DNA of 64,000 nucleotides from Polynucleobacter rarus (GCF_003072505.1 NZ_NTGB01000001.1:107783-171782); one strand, 5' to 3'. Counted from the stretch's first letter, positions 54,707 through 63,424 are shown. The notes: a model not told the origin generated them from the sequence alone. Numbers and translations: made by a program.

Positions 54707-55708
54707 TTAAGTGGTGATTTTTAATTGGCCGTTCTGATCGGCTAAAGTTTTTGAAAGCAAACTAATACAAGCAAAGACAGCATCGATGTGTGGAGTCGGT
54801 AAGTTCACAATACGACCAAGCTCTACGATAGAACCAATCAAAGCATCTTTTTCAATGGCACGTCCAGCCTCAATATCTTGCAACATGGAAGTTTTATGAG
54901 CACCAACTGCTTGAGCTCCGGCAATCCTTTTTTCTAATGAAACCCGAAATGCAATCCCTAACTTCTCTCCCACATCCTGGGCTTCTTTCATCATTTTTGC
55001 AACTAAATCACGTGACAATGGGAATTCACAGATATCAACGAGAGTTGCATGGGTGAGGGCACTAATCGGATTAAGACTTAAATTACCCCATAGCTTGGTC
55101 CAAAGTTCAGAGCGGATATCGGAGATAACTGGCGCTTTGAAGCCTGCTTCTTTGAAGGTTTTAGAAAGTAATTCAATTCTGGGGGTGACAGAGTTATCTA
55201 TCTCAGCAACAGAAAAACGGTTGCCCTCAATATGCTTTAAAACTCCTGGCGCGATAATTTCAGCTGCAGGGTAAACAATCGTACCCACGACCCTCTCAAT
55301 CGGTAAATTAGCAGCGATGACACCACCAGGATCAACACTTTCTAAGACTCGACCTTCGTACTCACCACCATGTTTAAAGAAATACCACCATGGAATACCA
55401 TTTTGAGCGGTGAGTACCATTGTTTCTTCATGATATAAGGCCGGCAATTCGTGAACAATGGCAGCTACTTGGTGCGCCTTCATCCCTAAAATGACTAAGT
55501 CTTGTGGTCCTGCCTCACTAATCGAGCTGAGCGCACGCAGTGGAGTAACCGTTTCTGTACCGTCATGCTCGATAAATTTAAACCCATTCTCTTGAATCGC
55601 TTTTAAGTTCGGCCCCCGTGCAATCACGGTCACATCATTTCCTGATTGTGCGAGTTTGACTGCAAGTAAGCCACCGATTGCTCCAGCTCCGACAACACAA
55701 ATTTTCAT
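54707..55708 (-). CDS. Ketopantoate-reductase-like NADPH-dependent 2-oxoacid reductase
   Basis: From the ATG at 55708, which follows GGTGAT with four bases between, the protein has 333 residues. It has the Rossmann start KICVVGAGAIGGLLAVKLA, the ILGMKAHQ stretch, and the catalytic-domain sequence SELWTKLWGNLSLNPISALT whose Lys and Asn match those of PanE. The family reduces 2-dehydropantoate to pantoate, but stand-alone catabolic-cluster members often use other 2-oxoacids. Setting between a fumarylacetoacetase-like enzyme and an acyl-CoA ligase argues for a catabolic rather than pantothenate role here. I therefore do not use the symbol panE. Confidence 0.86.
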   Translation of the reverse strand: MKICVVGAGAIGGLLAVKLAQSGNDVTVIARGPNLKAIQENGFKFIEHDGTETVTPLRALSSISEAGPQDLVILGMKAHQVAAIVHELPALYHEETMVLTAQNGIPWWYFFKHGGEYEGRVLESVDPGGVIAANLPIERVVGTIVYPAAEIIAPGVLKHIEGNRFSVAEIDNSVTPRIELLSKTFKEAGFKAPVISDIRSELWTKLWGNLSLNPISALTHATLVDICEFPLSRDLVAKMMKEAQDVGEKLGIAFRVSLEKRIAGAQAVGAHKTSMLQDIEAGRAIEKDALIGSIVELGRIVNLPTPHIDAVFACISLLSKTLADQNGQLKITT

Positions 55709-55779
55709 TTTTATCACCACATAAAAAATTAAAACAAGCTACACAGTACAGTCATTTATTACTTAATCGACAAAATCAA

Positions 55780-56574
55780 TCAGATATCTTGCACTGTATT
55801 GGTTAATTTGCCAATACCTTCTATTTGAACCTCAACAATCTGACCTCCTTTAATAGGCAATGTACCTAGAGAAGTACCGCAAGCAATCACATCACCAGGA
55901 TTTAGAGTCATATCAAACGATAAATAACTCAAAATTTGATAAGGATTAAAAATCATATCAGAACAGGGATAGCTTTGACGTTCTCGTCCATTGATAAGGG
56001 TCTTGACTGTTAGATCCTCGTAAGAAACATCGGTTTCTATCCATGGACCGAAAGGTCCAAAGGTGTCGTAACTTTTGGCTCTAGTCCATTGTTTAAAGGA
56101 TTCATCCTTAGTTAAAATTTCAAGCGCAGTGACATCATTAACGCAGGTGTAACCAAAAATATAATCTTTTGCATCCTCAACCGAAATTTCTTTCGCAGTT
56201 TTACCCACTACGATACCGAGTTCGCCTTCATAAATGACGCGACCAACCGGACCGGTACTTGTTTTTGGAAATTTGATTATGCCCTCTGGATTCAAAAAAG
56301 AATTATTCGATTTAATAAAATAAAGGGGCTCAGAGGGAATGGCGTTGTTTTGTTGCTGGGCCAAGGCGTGATAGTTATTCCATAAGCCAATCATCTTGGA
56401 AGGTTGACAGGGATAAAATAATTCAATTTCCTCTACAGAAATTGAATTTCCAGTCAGGCTGTAGCTTGAAAAAGGATGACTTGAGATGGTTTCCACGAAT
56501 TTTTCATCAAGACTGAGTTTGCCGAAACTCATTTCTTGAGTCTTTTTATTTTGAAAACGACACCATTTAGCCAT
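55780..56574 (-). CDS. Fumarylacetoacetate hydrolase family enzyme
   Basis: The 264-residue protein has the family metal site: YEGELGIVVGKTA, FGYTCVNDVTALE and WTRAKSYDTFGPFGPWIET, then GDVIACGTSLGTLP near the end. Members cleave C-C bonds of 1,3-dicarbonyls or act as hydratases, decarboxylases and acylpyruvases in aromatic and sugar-acid breakdown. The ATG has a clear AGGGGG site six bases before it. It is the first gene of the minus-strand group running to 50740, so its promoter should lie in the 186 bases before it, shared with the divergent HD-domain gene. The substrate cannot be determined. Confidence 0.88.
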   Translation of the reverse strand: MAKWCRFQNKKTQEMSFGKLSLDEKFVETISSHPFSSYSLTGNSISVEEIELFYPCQPSKMIGLWNNYHALAQQQNNAIPSEPLYFIKSNNSFLNPEGIIKFPKTSTGPVGRVIYEGELGIVVGKTAKEISVEDAKDYIFGYTCVNDVTALEILTKDESFKQWTRAKSYDTFGPFGPWIETDVSYEDLTVKTLINGRERQSYPCSDMIFNPYQILSYLSFDMTLNPGDVIACGTSLGTLPIKGGQIVEVQIEGIGKLTNTVQDI

Positions 56575-56760
56575 GTTTGCCCCCTTTTTTAGACTGAAAG
56601 TTGTATTTTCTAATTATTTCGCTTAATTAAAAAAATAATAATCATTCTATCCATTTTAGCAATGTCCTTAAAGGGATTTCGCCTTAGCATATTGGATGTG
56701 GGATTATTTAGACAATTAACTAAAAATATCGGATAAATTTTTGTTGTCCAGAAGACTTTA

Positions 56761-57660
56761 TTGATTGAATTTATTCTTCAGACTAAAATTGATTTCATGG
56801 ATCAGCTAAAACAATACAATCTCCAAGAAAATTTGAATGATTTTTTTAGCTCGATAATCACATCTTTAGACACTCAAGTTATTGAAGAGTTTTTTTCAGT
56901 ACTAGAAAAAAATGATCTTTCTATGCGCTTTTTTCTAGATGCTTTAGTGAGCTCAGAACTCTGGCAGGAATGGCAAATCCAACCAAACCCCTACGTTCCA
57001 ATGATTATGCAAGTGGGTTCTGCAATTGATCATTTTGCACAGATGCAACCAGAGCCAGCCTATCATTCCAAGCGCCATATGATGGATGTTTGTTTAACAC
57101 TTTCTTATTTACTTTGTCACGAGAAAGATTCTTCCACTAATGATATTTGGCATGTTTCAAATCAGGAGAAGTGGCTCTTATTACTTGGGGCTGCCATGCA
57201 CGACCTAGGTCATCCAGGTTTAATCAATGCTTTTTCGTTTGAGTTAGAAAAAAATAGTTTGGCTTTGTTAAAAGAGTCACTAAATAAGATAGGTATGGAT
57301 TCTGTTCTTATAGATGAAGTTCTAAACACATTAAGTCCTTGGGTATTAGCCACAGATCATGGCCAATATTCAGCCTTATTAAATCGATTACTAAGCTCCC
57401 AGCCTTCTCATACAGATTGTTTAGCGATGCTCTTGGTAGAGGCTGATTTGGTATCGAGCGTTCTACCAAATCGAGGTCGTGAGTTAACCAGGCGCTTGAT
57501 TAAAGAATGGGCACTGCCCTACCCAGACAGATCTCAGGCTCTTTCAAATCAAACTGGATATAGACAATTTCTGAATAGTCTAAATTTTATTAGCCCTTAT
57601 TCTGTAAGAGCTGGTATCCCAGAAATATTAAAAAACACAATTATCAAAAATGAATATTAA
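56761..57660 (+). CDS. HD-domain protein resembling class I cyclic-nucleotide phosphodiesterases
   Basis: The protein has up to 299 residues (start TTG at 56761) or 287 from the ATG at 56797; neither has a strong ribosome binding site. The core holds metal-site residues in the order expected of a PDEase_I-type HD domain: YHSKRHMMDV, AAMHDLGHPGLINAF, LATDHGQYSA and LVEADLVSSVL. In eukaryotic phosphodiesterases the equivalents are HDxDHPG and ATD. Hydrolysis of a cyclic or phosphorylated nucleotide is a reasonable guess, not a demonstrated activity. It overlaps the ChrR-type cupin gene by 11 bases, so the two are translationally coupled and probably act together. Confidence 0.78.
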   Translation: MIEFILQTKIDFMDQLKQYNLQENLNDFFSSIITSLDTQVIEEFFSVLEKNDLSMRFFLDALVSSELWQEWQIQPNPYVPMIMQVGSAIDHFAQMQPEPAYHSKRHMMDVCLTLSYLLCHEKDSSTNDIWHVSNQEKWLLLLGAAMHDLGHPGLINAFSFELEKNSLALLKESLNKIGMDSVLIDEVLNTLSPWVLATDHGQYSALLNRLLSSQPSHTDCLAMLLVEADLVSSVLPNRGRELTRRLIKEWALPYPDRSQALSNQTGYRQFLNSLNFISPYSVRAGIPEILKNTIIKNEY

Positions 57661-58300
57661 CGCTGATTTTAGTCAGAGAGTCGTGATGAATCATCATGAT
57701 TTACCTTGGGTTACTAGTCCTGTATCCGGTGTAGAAAGACGCATGCTTGAGCGCCTTGGTGATGAGGTGGCAAAAGCAACTACTATTGTTCGCTATCAAC
57801 CGGGATCTAAGTTTCAAGAACATTCCCATGAGTTTGGTGAGGAAATATTTGTTTTAGACGGGATATTGAGTGACGAGACGGGTAATTATCCTGCCGGCAC
57901 TTATTTGATGAATCCGCCTGGATCTTCTCACGCGCCATTCAGTGAAACTGGCTGCACGCTCTTTGTGAAGTTGCGCCATCTTGGCCTAGATCAAGTAAAT
58001 AGAGAAGTGATTGATACGAATACAGCGCCTTGGTTTCAAGGCATGGTGGCAGGTCTAAAGGTTCTACCGTTAATGAAGCAGGGAAGTGGCTCCACTTTAG
58101 TCAAGTGGGCACCACAAACGTACTTCAATCCCCATAGGCATTTTGGCGGTGAAGAAATCTTTGTAGTGGAAGGTGTGTTTGAAGATGAGCACGGCCGGTA
58201 TCCCGAAGGATCTTGGATTAGAAGCCCTCATATGAGTCTTCACCAACCCTTTAGTAAAGAAGGCTGTACCATCTTCGTGAAGACGGGTCATTTGTCCTAG
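57650..58300 (+). CDS. Tandem ChrR-type cupin protein
   Basis: The 216-residue protein consists of two ChrR cupin-like domains in tandem, each with a metal-binding histidine/glutamate cluster: EHSHEFGEEIFVLDG in the first half and NPHRHFGGEEIFVVEG in the second. ChrR of Rhodobacter is a zinc anti-sigma factor that senses singlet oxygen. This protein lacks the N-terminal zinc anti-sigma domain and no sigma factor is adjacent, so it is probably an enzyme or sensor of the cupin type only. It overlaps the HD-domain gene upstream, and its stop codon overlaps that of the converging AlkB-like gene. Proximity to the ergothioneine genes is compatible with an oxidative-stress role. Confidence 0.83.
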   Translation: MNINADFSQRVVMNHHDLPWVTSPVSGVERRMLERLGDEVAKATTIVRYQPGSKFQEHSHEFGEEIFVLDGILSDETGNYPAGTYLMNPPGSSHAPFSETGCTLFVKLRHLGLDQVNREVIDTNTAPWFQGMVAGLKVLPLMKQGSGSTLVKWAPQTYFNPHRHFGGEEIFVVEGVFEDEHGRYPEGSWIRSPHMSLHQPFSKEGCTIFVKTGHLS

Positions 58301-58914
58301 AGTTTGATTGCACGAAAAGTTAAATTGATGCGAGGCGTAACGGGTAGCTTCGTTTTCAACAAAGCATGCTTCCAATAGGTTTGCGTTGGAGGATACATGA
58401 TTAACGCGCTCCCGTGATCTAAGAATAGCGAGGCTTTTAAATCGTCGACTTTGTGACGTAGGGCAAACTTACGACTAGCACCAAAACTAAAAGAAACAAT
58501 CGGGGCCTTTTCATCGAGCTCAATTTCATCATCGCTATGCCAACCCATTGCTTCATTGCCATTGTGATACAAGTTAAGTAAGCAAGAATTGTATGTACAT
58601 TGCGCAAGCCTTTCTGCTTGTACTTTAATTTGTAAGAGTTCAGTAGTCCATGTTTGAGGCTCTTTTTTGACTCCTGAGTAAGTATAGGAGCAGCCACTAT
58701 CTCCTATCCATGCAACTTTCCTTTGGGTAATGATCTTTTTACCAAACATCCATAATTGATCTGGTTGCCAGTCTAGCGAGACTAAAAGTGTTTGATAGAT
58801 CTGATCACAAGTAGCGGCATCAAAAACGCTTTGGAAATAATGAACCACCCCGTCTTTGGGAATTAGATTAATATTTGTATCGGCTGGAGATTCATTGAAA
58901 AGTTGGTTTTGCAT
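58297..58914 (-). CDS. AlkB-like 2-oxoglutarate/Fe(II) dioxygenase
   Basis: From the ATG at 58914 the protein has 205 residues; a TTG at 58926 overlapping the egtB stop is an alternative. LYHNGNEAMGWHSDDE provides the HxD iron ligands, the later His in KHAL the third, and PRINLTFR the 2-oxoglutarate-binding arginines, all as in AlkB-type nucleic-acid demethylases. The substrate would be alkylated bases (1-methyladenine, 3-methylcytosine). It follows egtB directly in the same operon, so repair of alkylation damage may be co-expressed with ergothioneine synthesis. Its stop overlaps the convergent cupin gene in a shared CTAG. Confidence 0.9.
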   Translation of the reverse strand: MQNQLFNESPADTNINLIPKDGVVHYFQSVFDAATCDQIYQTLLVSLDWQPDQLWMFGKKIITQRKVAWIGDSGCSYTYSGVKKEPQTWTTELLQIKVQAERLAQCTYNSCLLNLYHNGNEAMGWHSDDEIELDEKAPIVSFSFGASRKFALRHKVDDLKASLFLDHGSALIMYPPTQTYWKHALLKTKLPVTPRINLTFRAIKL

Positions 58915-58922
58915 ATTTAAAA

Positions 58923-60161
58923 TCAAACACCATCTTTAGCCAGCCTTAAGCCTGTCATTTGCCAACGTGCATGGGTTGGGAAGAAATTACGATAAGTAAC
59001 TCTCGAATGGCCTTCTGGAGTGTAGGCAGAACTTCCTCTGAGAACCATTTGATTAACCATAAACTTACCGTTATATTCACCCGCAATACCGCCCCAAGGC
59101 TGATATGCTGGATAAGGGGTGTAATTACTACTTGTCCATTGCCATACTTTGCCAAATAGATCATCAACTGAACTCGAGCTCAAATTAGCAAAAGCTTCCC
59201 ATTCAAATTCAGTGGGTAGGCGAGCACCAGCATAGCCAGTCAGGTTTTGACTAGCCCAGCGGGTAAAAGCATCTGCTTCAAAATAGCTGATATTTGACAC
59301 TGGCGCATGTGGATCCATCGGTGTATTGCCATGCAGTGAAAAACACAAAGGTTGACCTTGTTCTTCTTTATTCCAATAGAGTGGAGTGGTTATTTTTTCT
59401 GATTGAAGCCATGCCCACCCAGCGTCTAGCCACCATTTAAAATTTTGATATCCACCATCTTCAACAAATTGAAACCACTCTAAATTACTTACGAGTCGAT
59501 TACCGATGGAGTATTTCTGATTCAGAGCAGAATGCTTGGGCCCCTCATTATCAAAATGAAACCCTTCGCTATCGTGGCCGATTTCTACTAAACCACTCAT
59601 ACCTTCTAGCCATAAAAAGAGCTTCTCAACGCAGGATACTTTGTTACTTTGAGTCCTGTAGGCTGGAAAAAGGGAGTTACTAGAAAAAAGATGATGAATA
59701 TCGGTTAATAGTAACTCTTGGTGCTGCTGTTCATGGTTGATGCCAAGTTGTATTAACCACAGGAGTTCAGCCGAAGAATTCTCTTTTAAGAGTTTTGTAA
59801 CCCGCTCTTCGATATTTTTACGCCATGCAAGCACCTCAGTTAAAGAAGGTCTGGTTAACAGACCTCGTTTACTACGCGGATGCTTATCTCCGACGCCGTT
59901 GTAATAGCTATTAAACAAAACAGCAAACCGGGGATTCCAATAAGTGAAACTTTCTTCAAATGGTCTGAGAACCATGACTTCATAAAACCAAGTAACGTGA
60001 GCCAAATGCCATTTCGCAGGGCTAGCGTCTTCCATGGACTGGGCTTGACAATCCTCCGGGCTCAGATTCTGGATAAGATCTGTCGAGTATTTCCTGCTGA
60101 GGTGAAATTGTTCTAAAAGTTCATCTGCAACAGGTGTTTGATAGGGGGGGTTATTGAGCAT
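58923..60161 (-). CDS. egtB: Ergothioneine biosynthesis sulfoxide synthase
   Basis: The 412-residue protein joins an N-terminal DinB-like helical domain to a C-terminal FGE-sulfatase domain, as in EgtB, the non-haem iron enzyme that couples a thiol (gamma-glutamylcysteine or cysteine) to trimethylhistidine with oxygen. Iron ligands are visible as His52 in KWHLAHVTWF and the HEQQH pair (His143, His147). The C-terminal part shows ARLPTEFEWEAF, KVWQWTSSNYTPY and RGSSAYTPEGHSR. It overlaps egtD by 11 bases and is followed by the alkB-like gene. Whether it uses gamma-glutamylcysteine or cysteine was not determined; no egtA or egtC is present, which fits the shorter pathway. Confidence 0.94.
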   Translation of the reverse strand: MLNNPPYQTPVADELLEQFHLSRKYSTDLIQNLSPEDCQAQSMEDASPAKWHLAHVTWFYEVMVLRPFEESFTYWNPRFAVLFNSYYNGVGDKHPRSKRGLLTRPSLTEVLAWRKNIEERVTKLLKENSSAELLWLIQLGINHEQQHQELLLTDIHHLFSSNSLFPAYRTQSNKVSCVEKLFLWLEGMSGLVEIGHDSEGFHFDNEGPKHSALNQKYSIGNRLVSNLEWFQFVEDGGYQNFKWWLDAGWAWLQSEKITTPLYWNKEEQGQPLCFSLHGNTPMDPHAPVSNISYFEADAFTRWASQNLTGYAGARLPTEFEWEAFANLSSSSVDDLFGKVWQWTSSNYTPYPAYQPWGGIAGEYNGKFMVNQMVLRGSSAYTPEGHSRVTYRNFFPTHARWQMTGLRLAKDGV

Positions 60162-61098
60162 AAATCACGGCGAAATAGTCTTTAGGATCTGTCCAGATGT
60201 GGGTCGATTTAAAACCTGCTTGGTTCAATAATAGCTGAATCGATTCAATGGTGTACTTGTGGGAATTTTCTGTATGGATGAGCTCGCCCTTTTGGAATGC
60301 TCTAGATTTACCGGGCCAATTAACTGTCAAATCCTCTAGGGCTTCTAAATAGAGTTCAACTCTATTTTCAAAATGATTAATCTTCACTTTGTGGCGAAAT
60401 TGCTCAACTCTAAAGTCAGACCCTAATTGCGAATTAATCGATCTAAGAATATTGAGATTAAAAGCAGCCGTAACTTTGAGAGGATCATCGTAAGCCGCTA
60501 TCAGAACAGAATCTTCCTTCATTAAATCAACGCCTATTAATAAGCCACCATCATTTGCCTGACTCTTGATTTGACGAAGAAGTTCGAGGGCTTCGCCACT
60601 CAAAAAGTTTCCAATACTAGATCCGGGATAAAAAAAAGTTCTCTTATCTTTAGCAATTGAGTTTGGAATGATGAGTTCTTTTGAAAAATCCATGCCAATA
60701 CATTGCATCTGAATGCTCGGATATTTCCCTTTTAGCTTTTCTAACGCATCTTCTAGGTATTCAACTGAAAAATCAATGGCAAGGTAGTGTGAAGGTTGGA
60801 GAGAGTTAAAAAAAGATTCCGCTTTTTGACAATTTCCAGCTCCTAAATCAATCAGTGTAACGCCCGTTCCGATGGCATTAATAATTTGATCTTGGTACTC
60901 AGTAAAAATATTTTTTTCGGTATTAGTTGGGTAGTATTCAGGAAGTAGTGTAATTGCCGTAAATAAATGTGAGCCTAAAGGATCATATAAAAACTTTGGC
61001 GAAATGGAGGCATTCTTAGCCAACAAGCCCGTTTCTATTTCAGGTATAAAGTTAGGTGGAAGTTTTTTGTTTTCTTCTGGGGTGACGGGTATTTGCAT
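60151..61098 (-). CDS. egtD: L-histidine N-alpha-methyltransferase
   Basis: The 315-residue SAM-dependent enzyme makes trimethylhistidine (hercynine), the first step of ergothioneine synthesis. Family features are the N-terminal YDPLGSHLFTAITLLPEYYP, the SAM motif TLIDLGAGNCQKAESF, FFYPGSSIGNFLSGEAL and LIGVDLMKEDSVL. Length is typical. It is the first gene of the minus-strand egtD-egtB-alkB operon. The ATG at 61098 has no strong ribosome binding site. Its promoter should lie in the 92-base divergent region shared with the DUF427 gene, which contains a 7-bp inverted repeat. Confidence 0.95.
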   Translation of the reverse strand: MQIPVTPEENKKLPPNFIPEIETGLLAKNASISPKFLYDPLGSHLFTAITLLPEYYPTNTEKNIFTEYQDQIINAIGTGVTLIDLGAGNCQKAESFFNSLQPSHYLAIDFSVEYLEDALEKLKGKYPSIQMQCIGMDFSKELIIPNSIAKDKRTFFYPGSSIGNFLSGEALELLRQIKSQANDGGLLIGVDLMKEDSVLIAAYDDPLKVTAAFNLNILRSINSQLGSDFRVEQFRHKVKINHFENRVELYLEALEDLTVNWPGKSRAFQKGELIHTENSHKYTIESIQLLLNQAGFKSTHIWTDPKDYFAVIYAQ

Positions 61099-61142
61099 TA
61101 GGTTCTTATGAATGTTTCTTTAAAGGCTTCAGAATGGATACT

Positions 61143-61168
61143 GCATAAAAGTAGGATTTGCTTTATGC
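61143..61168. promoter_or_regulatory. Inverted repeat in the egtD/DUF427 divergent promoter
   Basis: GCATAAA at 61143-61149 and TTTATGC at 61162-61168 form a perfect 7-base inverted repeat with a 12-base spacer. Its position between two divergent genes suits an operator controlling both. Confidence 0.35.
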
Positions 61169-61190
61169 TAAATCTTTATTAGGAGATTAT

Positions 61191-61472
61191 ATGAAAGCTA
61201 TCTGGAATAATGAAGTTTTAGCTAATTCAACTGCGACGATTGTAGTCGAGGGAAATCATTATTTTCCACCCGCAAGCTTAAATATGCAGTTTTTTAAGAA
61301 ATCAGAAAAAAACACAGTTTGCTCTTGGAAGGGTACAGCTAATTATTTCGATATAGAAGTCAATGGGCAATTTAATAAAGATGCAGCTTGGTACTATCCA
61401 GAACCTAAAACAGCCGCAAACAACGTTGCCGGATATGTCGCATTTTGGAAAGGCGTCAAGGTAGTAGATTGA
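61191..61472 (+). CDS. DUF427-family small protein
   Basis: From the ATG at 61191, which follows AGGAGA with good spacing, the protein has 93 residues. It matches the DUF427 family: MKAIWNNEVLANSTATIVVE, YFPPASLN, CSWKGTANYFDIEVNG and AAWYYPEPKTAA, ending FWKGVKVV. The family forms a small beta-tent fold, and its biochemical role is not established. It is transcribed divergently from egtD across a 92-base region, so joint control with ergothioneine synthesis is likely. A longer upstream frame from 61158 lacks a ribosome binding site. Confidence 0.88.
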   Translation: MKAIWNNEVLANSTATIVVEGNHYFPPASLNMQFFKKSEKNTVCSWKGTANYFDIEVNGQFNKDAAWYYPEPKTAANNVAGYVAFWKGVKVVD

Positions 61473-61891
61473 GAAATGGAATAGAAATCATTGGTTAGAA
61501 ATCTCTGGTTTAAGTTTTTAGATTCTTTGCAAATATTAGAGATTTTGGATTACATAGAGAGCAGATGGATCAGTCAACGCCTCCAAACTCGCCCTTTTAA
61601 ACTCAATCCCAAGAGACGCAATCAACAGACACGAGGGTGACCCTTCACACCAGTCGGATGTTCATGTGTGTGATTTAACTACTAGCGCTCTTACGTTAGC
61701 GAAATAGCAACGACCCAACTGTACTTTAACCAAAAACCGATATTAGATGGTGGTTTTATCAAGAAATGCTATTAATACTTAATGCTAATAAAACTTGATA
61801 TTTTAGTGATTTATACTAGATTGAATTAAATAAAAATAGTACTATGAGACCATGGTTATCAAGTCGATTGCCATTAAAAAATATCTAAATA
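61473..61891. other. Intergenic region without a recognisable gene
   Basis: This 419-base gap follows the DUF427 gene. It is locally more GC-rich around 61580-61700 than its surroundings and has stop codons in all frames, so it may be decayed sequence. A short GGGTGACCC palindrome lies near 61635. No RNA gene or terminator with a T-run was recognised, and the promoter of the DctP-type gene should lie near the right end. Confidence 0.45.
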
Positions 61892-62926
61892 ATGAAAAGA
61901 ATCCTTGCGGCTATTCTGCTTTTGTTTTGTTCTGTTTTCGCTTGGCAGATGTTTTCACCTATCAAACTGAAGGTAGTAGGTCAACCACGTTCCACTGGTT
62001 TGATTGCCACGGAACTTGAGCAACCCTTTTTCTTAACACTAAAAAGTAACACTGGATTACCGATTGACGTCGATTTTAAAACATTAGATCAGATTGGGGT
62101 GAAGGATACGTATCAACTTCCGATGATGACAGATGGTGTATTTGATTTGGTATCACTACGTTTAGTGCAGAATGTTCAACACGAAATAACTTTAAATGGA
62201 CTTGATATAACGGGCTTAAATATCAATTTTGAAAAACTTCATGCCTTAGCGAATGCTTATGCCCCAATAGTAGATAAAAACCTCCAAGAAAAATATAAAG
62301 TGAAACTTTTGGGGCTGTGGACTTTTGGACCTCAAGAGCTTTATTGTAGTAAACCAATTCATCGATTATCTGATTTGAAAGGTTTGAAAGTAAGAGTTCA
62401 AAGTGAACCAACGGTTAATTTTATGAAGCCTTTGGGCGTAATACCCGCCATCATTCCTTTTGAAGAAACTCTGTCCGCTTTAAAGAGTAATCTTATTGAT
62501 TGCGCAACTACTAGTCTAGGCTCAGCAGCTTCAGCTGGTTGGTTGGATTATGTCCAATATTACGTACCAATCGGGATTGGTTCTGGAGTTAACGGATATG
62601 TCATTGCCTTATCTAAATGGGACTTATTAAATCAAGAACAGCAAGATACCCTTCAGAAGGCTTTTGATACACATCTTAATAAGATGTGGCAGTTTTCCGA
62701 AAACCTTTACCTTGAGCAACAAAATTGTGTAGTGGGTAAGGATACTTGTAAAAGAAAAAAATATAATCTTGTGAAGGTTGAACTGCCCAAAGAAGATTTC
62801 GTGCTCATAGATCATTTGGTAAAAACTATTTCGCTGAAAAATTGGTTTGAATTATGTAATAAAGAATACCCCCAATGTGAAGCTGAATGGCTTAGGATAG
62901 CTGCACCTTTGGCTAATCTAGACTAA
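61892..62926 (+). CDS. DctP-like TRAP-type substrate-binding protein
   Basis: The 344-residue protein has an N-terminal hydrophobic segment (residues 4-20) with no clear cleavage site, so it may be membrane-anchored or exported. The rest follows the DctP fold of TRAP transporter receptors: LWTFGPQELYCSKPIHRLSD, LKGLKVRVQSEPTVNFMKPL, AIIPFEETLSALKSNLIDCA and GYVIALSKWDLLNQEQQD. The RVQSEP arginine corresponds to the carboxylate-binding Arg of the family. No DctM permease gene follows. Instead a four-helix membrane protein and an HD-GYP domain come next in the same direction, so the protein may serve as a ligand sensor rather than a transporter part. Four cysteines in the C-terminal third are unusual. 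Confidence 0.83.
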   Translation: MKRILAAILLLFCSVFAWQMFSPIKLKVVGQPRSTGLIATELEQPFFLTLKSNTGLPIDVDFKTLDQIGVKDTYQLPMMTDGVFDLVSLRLVQNVQHEITLNGLDITGLNINFEKLHALANAYAPIVDKNLQEKYKVKLLGLWTFGPQELYCSKPIHRLSDLKGLKVRVQSEPTVNFMKPLGVIPAIIPFEETLSALKSNLIDCATTSLGSAASAGWLDYVQYYVPIGIGSGVNGYVIALSKWDLLNQEQQDTLQKAFDTHLNKMWQFSENLYLEQQNCVVGKDTCKRKKYNLVKVELPKEDFVLIDHLVKTISLKNWFELCNKEYPQCEAEWLRIAAPLANLD

Positions 62927-62939
62927 TGCTTTTGACACG

Positions 62940-63416
62940 ATGAAATCAATTCACACGCCCCCAAGGTCAATTAGAAATATCAACATGCATTTTGTAGTAT
63001 TGCCATTGAGGGTGATTGCAGGTCTTTCTGCTATGGTGTTTGTGCTATTTTTTTGCTATGAAATTTTTATCAGTTATGGCACTCAAACCAGTCAAAAATG
63101 GGTGCTATCTGGAACTATTTTTATTCTAGCGGTTTGGGCTGTTTTTGAAATTCTATCGATAGAAACACATGTTGATTCTTTGATAGTAAAAAATTTACGG
63201 TATTTATTATTATTTCAGGTTGGAGTTGCAATCGTACGTCCCGTTATGAACCTCATTGAAGAAATGAATACTAATCATAACTGGGTGATGTTCTCTAGCC
63301 TTGATATGAAGTGGCGTTGGATTTTATTGGTTGTATATTCAGGCCTATTTATCCTCATCATGGACGCCATAATTGGTTTATTTACTTTTATGAAAAGAAC
63401 AAGGCAAAAGCTATAG
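62940..63416 (+). CDS. Four-helix membrane protein, probably the input domain of a split HD-GYP protein
   Basis: The 158-residue protein has about four membrane helices (near residues 18-46, 56-78, 86-108 and 126-150) and ends MKRTRQKL at a TAG. It starts 14 bases after the DctP-like gene stop. In size and helix number it resembles DctQ of TRAP transporters, but no DctM follows and I see no specific DctQ signature. Adding one A to the AAAA run at 63406-63409 would continue the frame as RQKAIENQMLDSLNALALAR straight into the HD-GYP domain, so this is more likely the N-terminal half of a membrane-bound HD-GYP protein. A real frameshift, a programmed event or an assembly error cannot be told apart here. 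Confidence 0.7.
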   Translation: MKSIHTPPRSIRNINMHFVVLPLRVIAGLSAMVFVLFFCYEIFISYGTQTSQKWVLSGTIFILAVWAVFEILSIETHVDSLIVKNLRYLLLFQVGVAIVRPVMNLIEEMNTNHNWVMFSSLDMKWRWILLVVYSGLFILIMDAIIGLFTFMKRTRQKL

Positions 63417-63424
63417 AAAATCAG

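Noticed and set aside
61473..61891. Possible RNA gene in the GC-richer gap
   Set aside because: No cloverleaf, conserved T-loop or terminator could be traced by eye; only a short palindrome is present.
62940..63416. Annotation as the TRAP small permease DctQ
   Set aside because: Size and helix count fit, but no DctM follows, no specific DctQ motif is visible, and the frame joins an HD-GYP domain after a one-base change.
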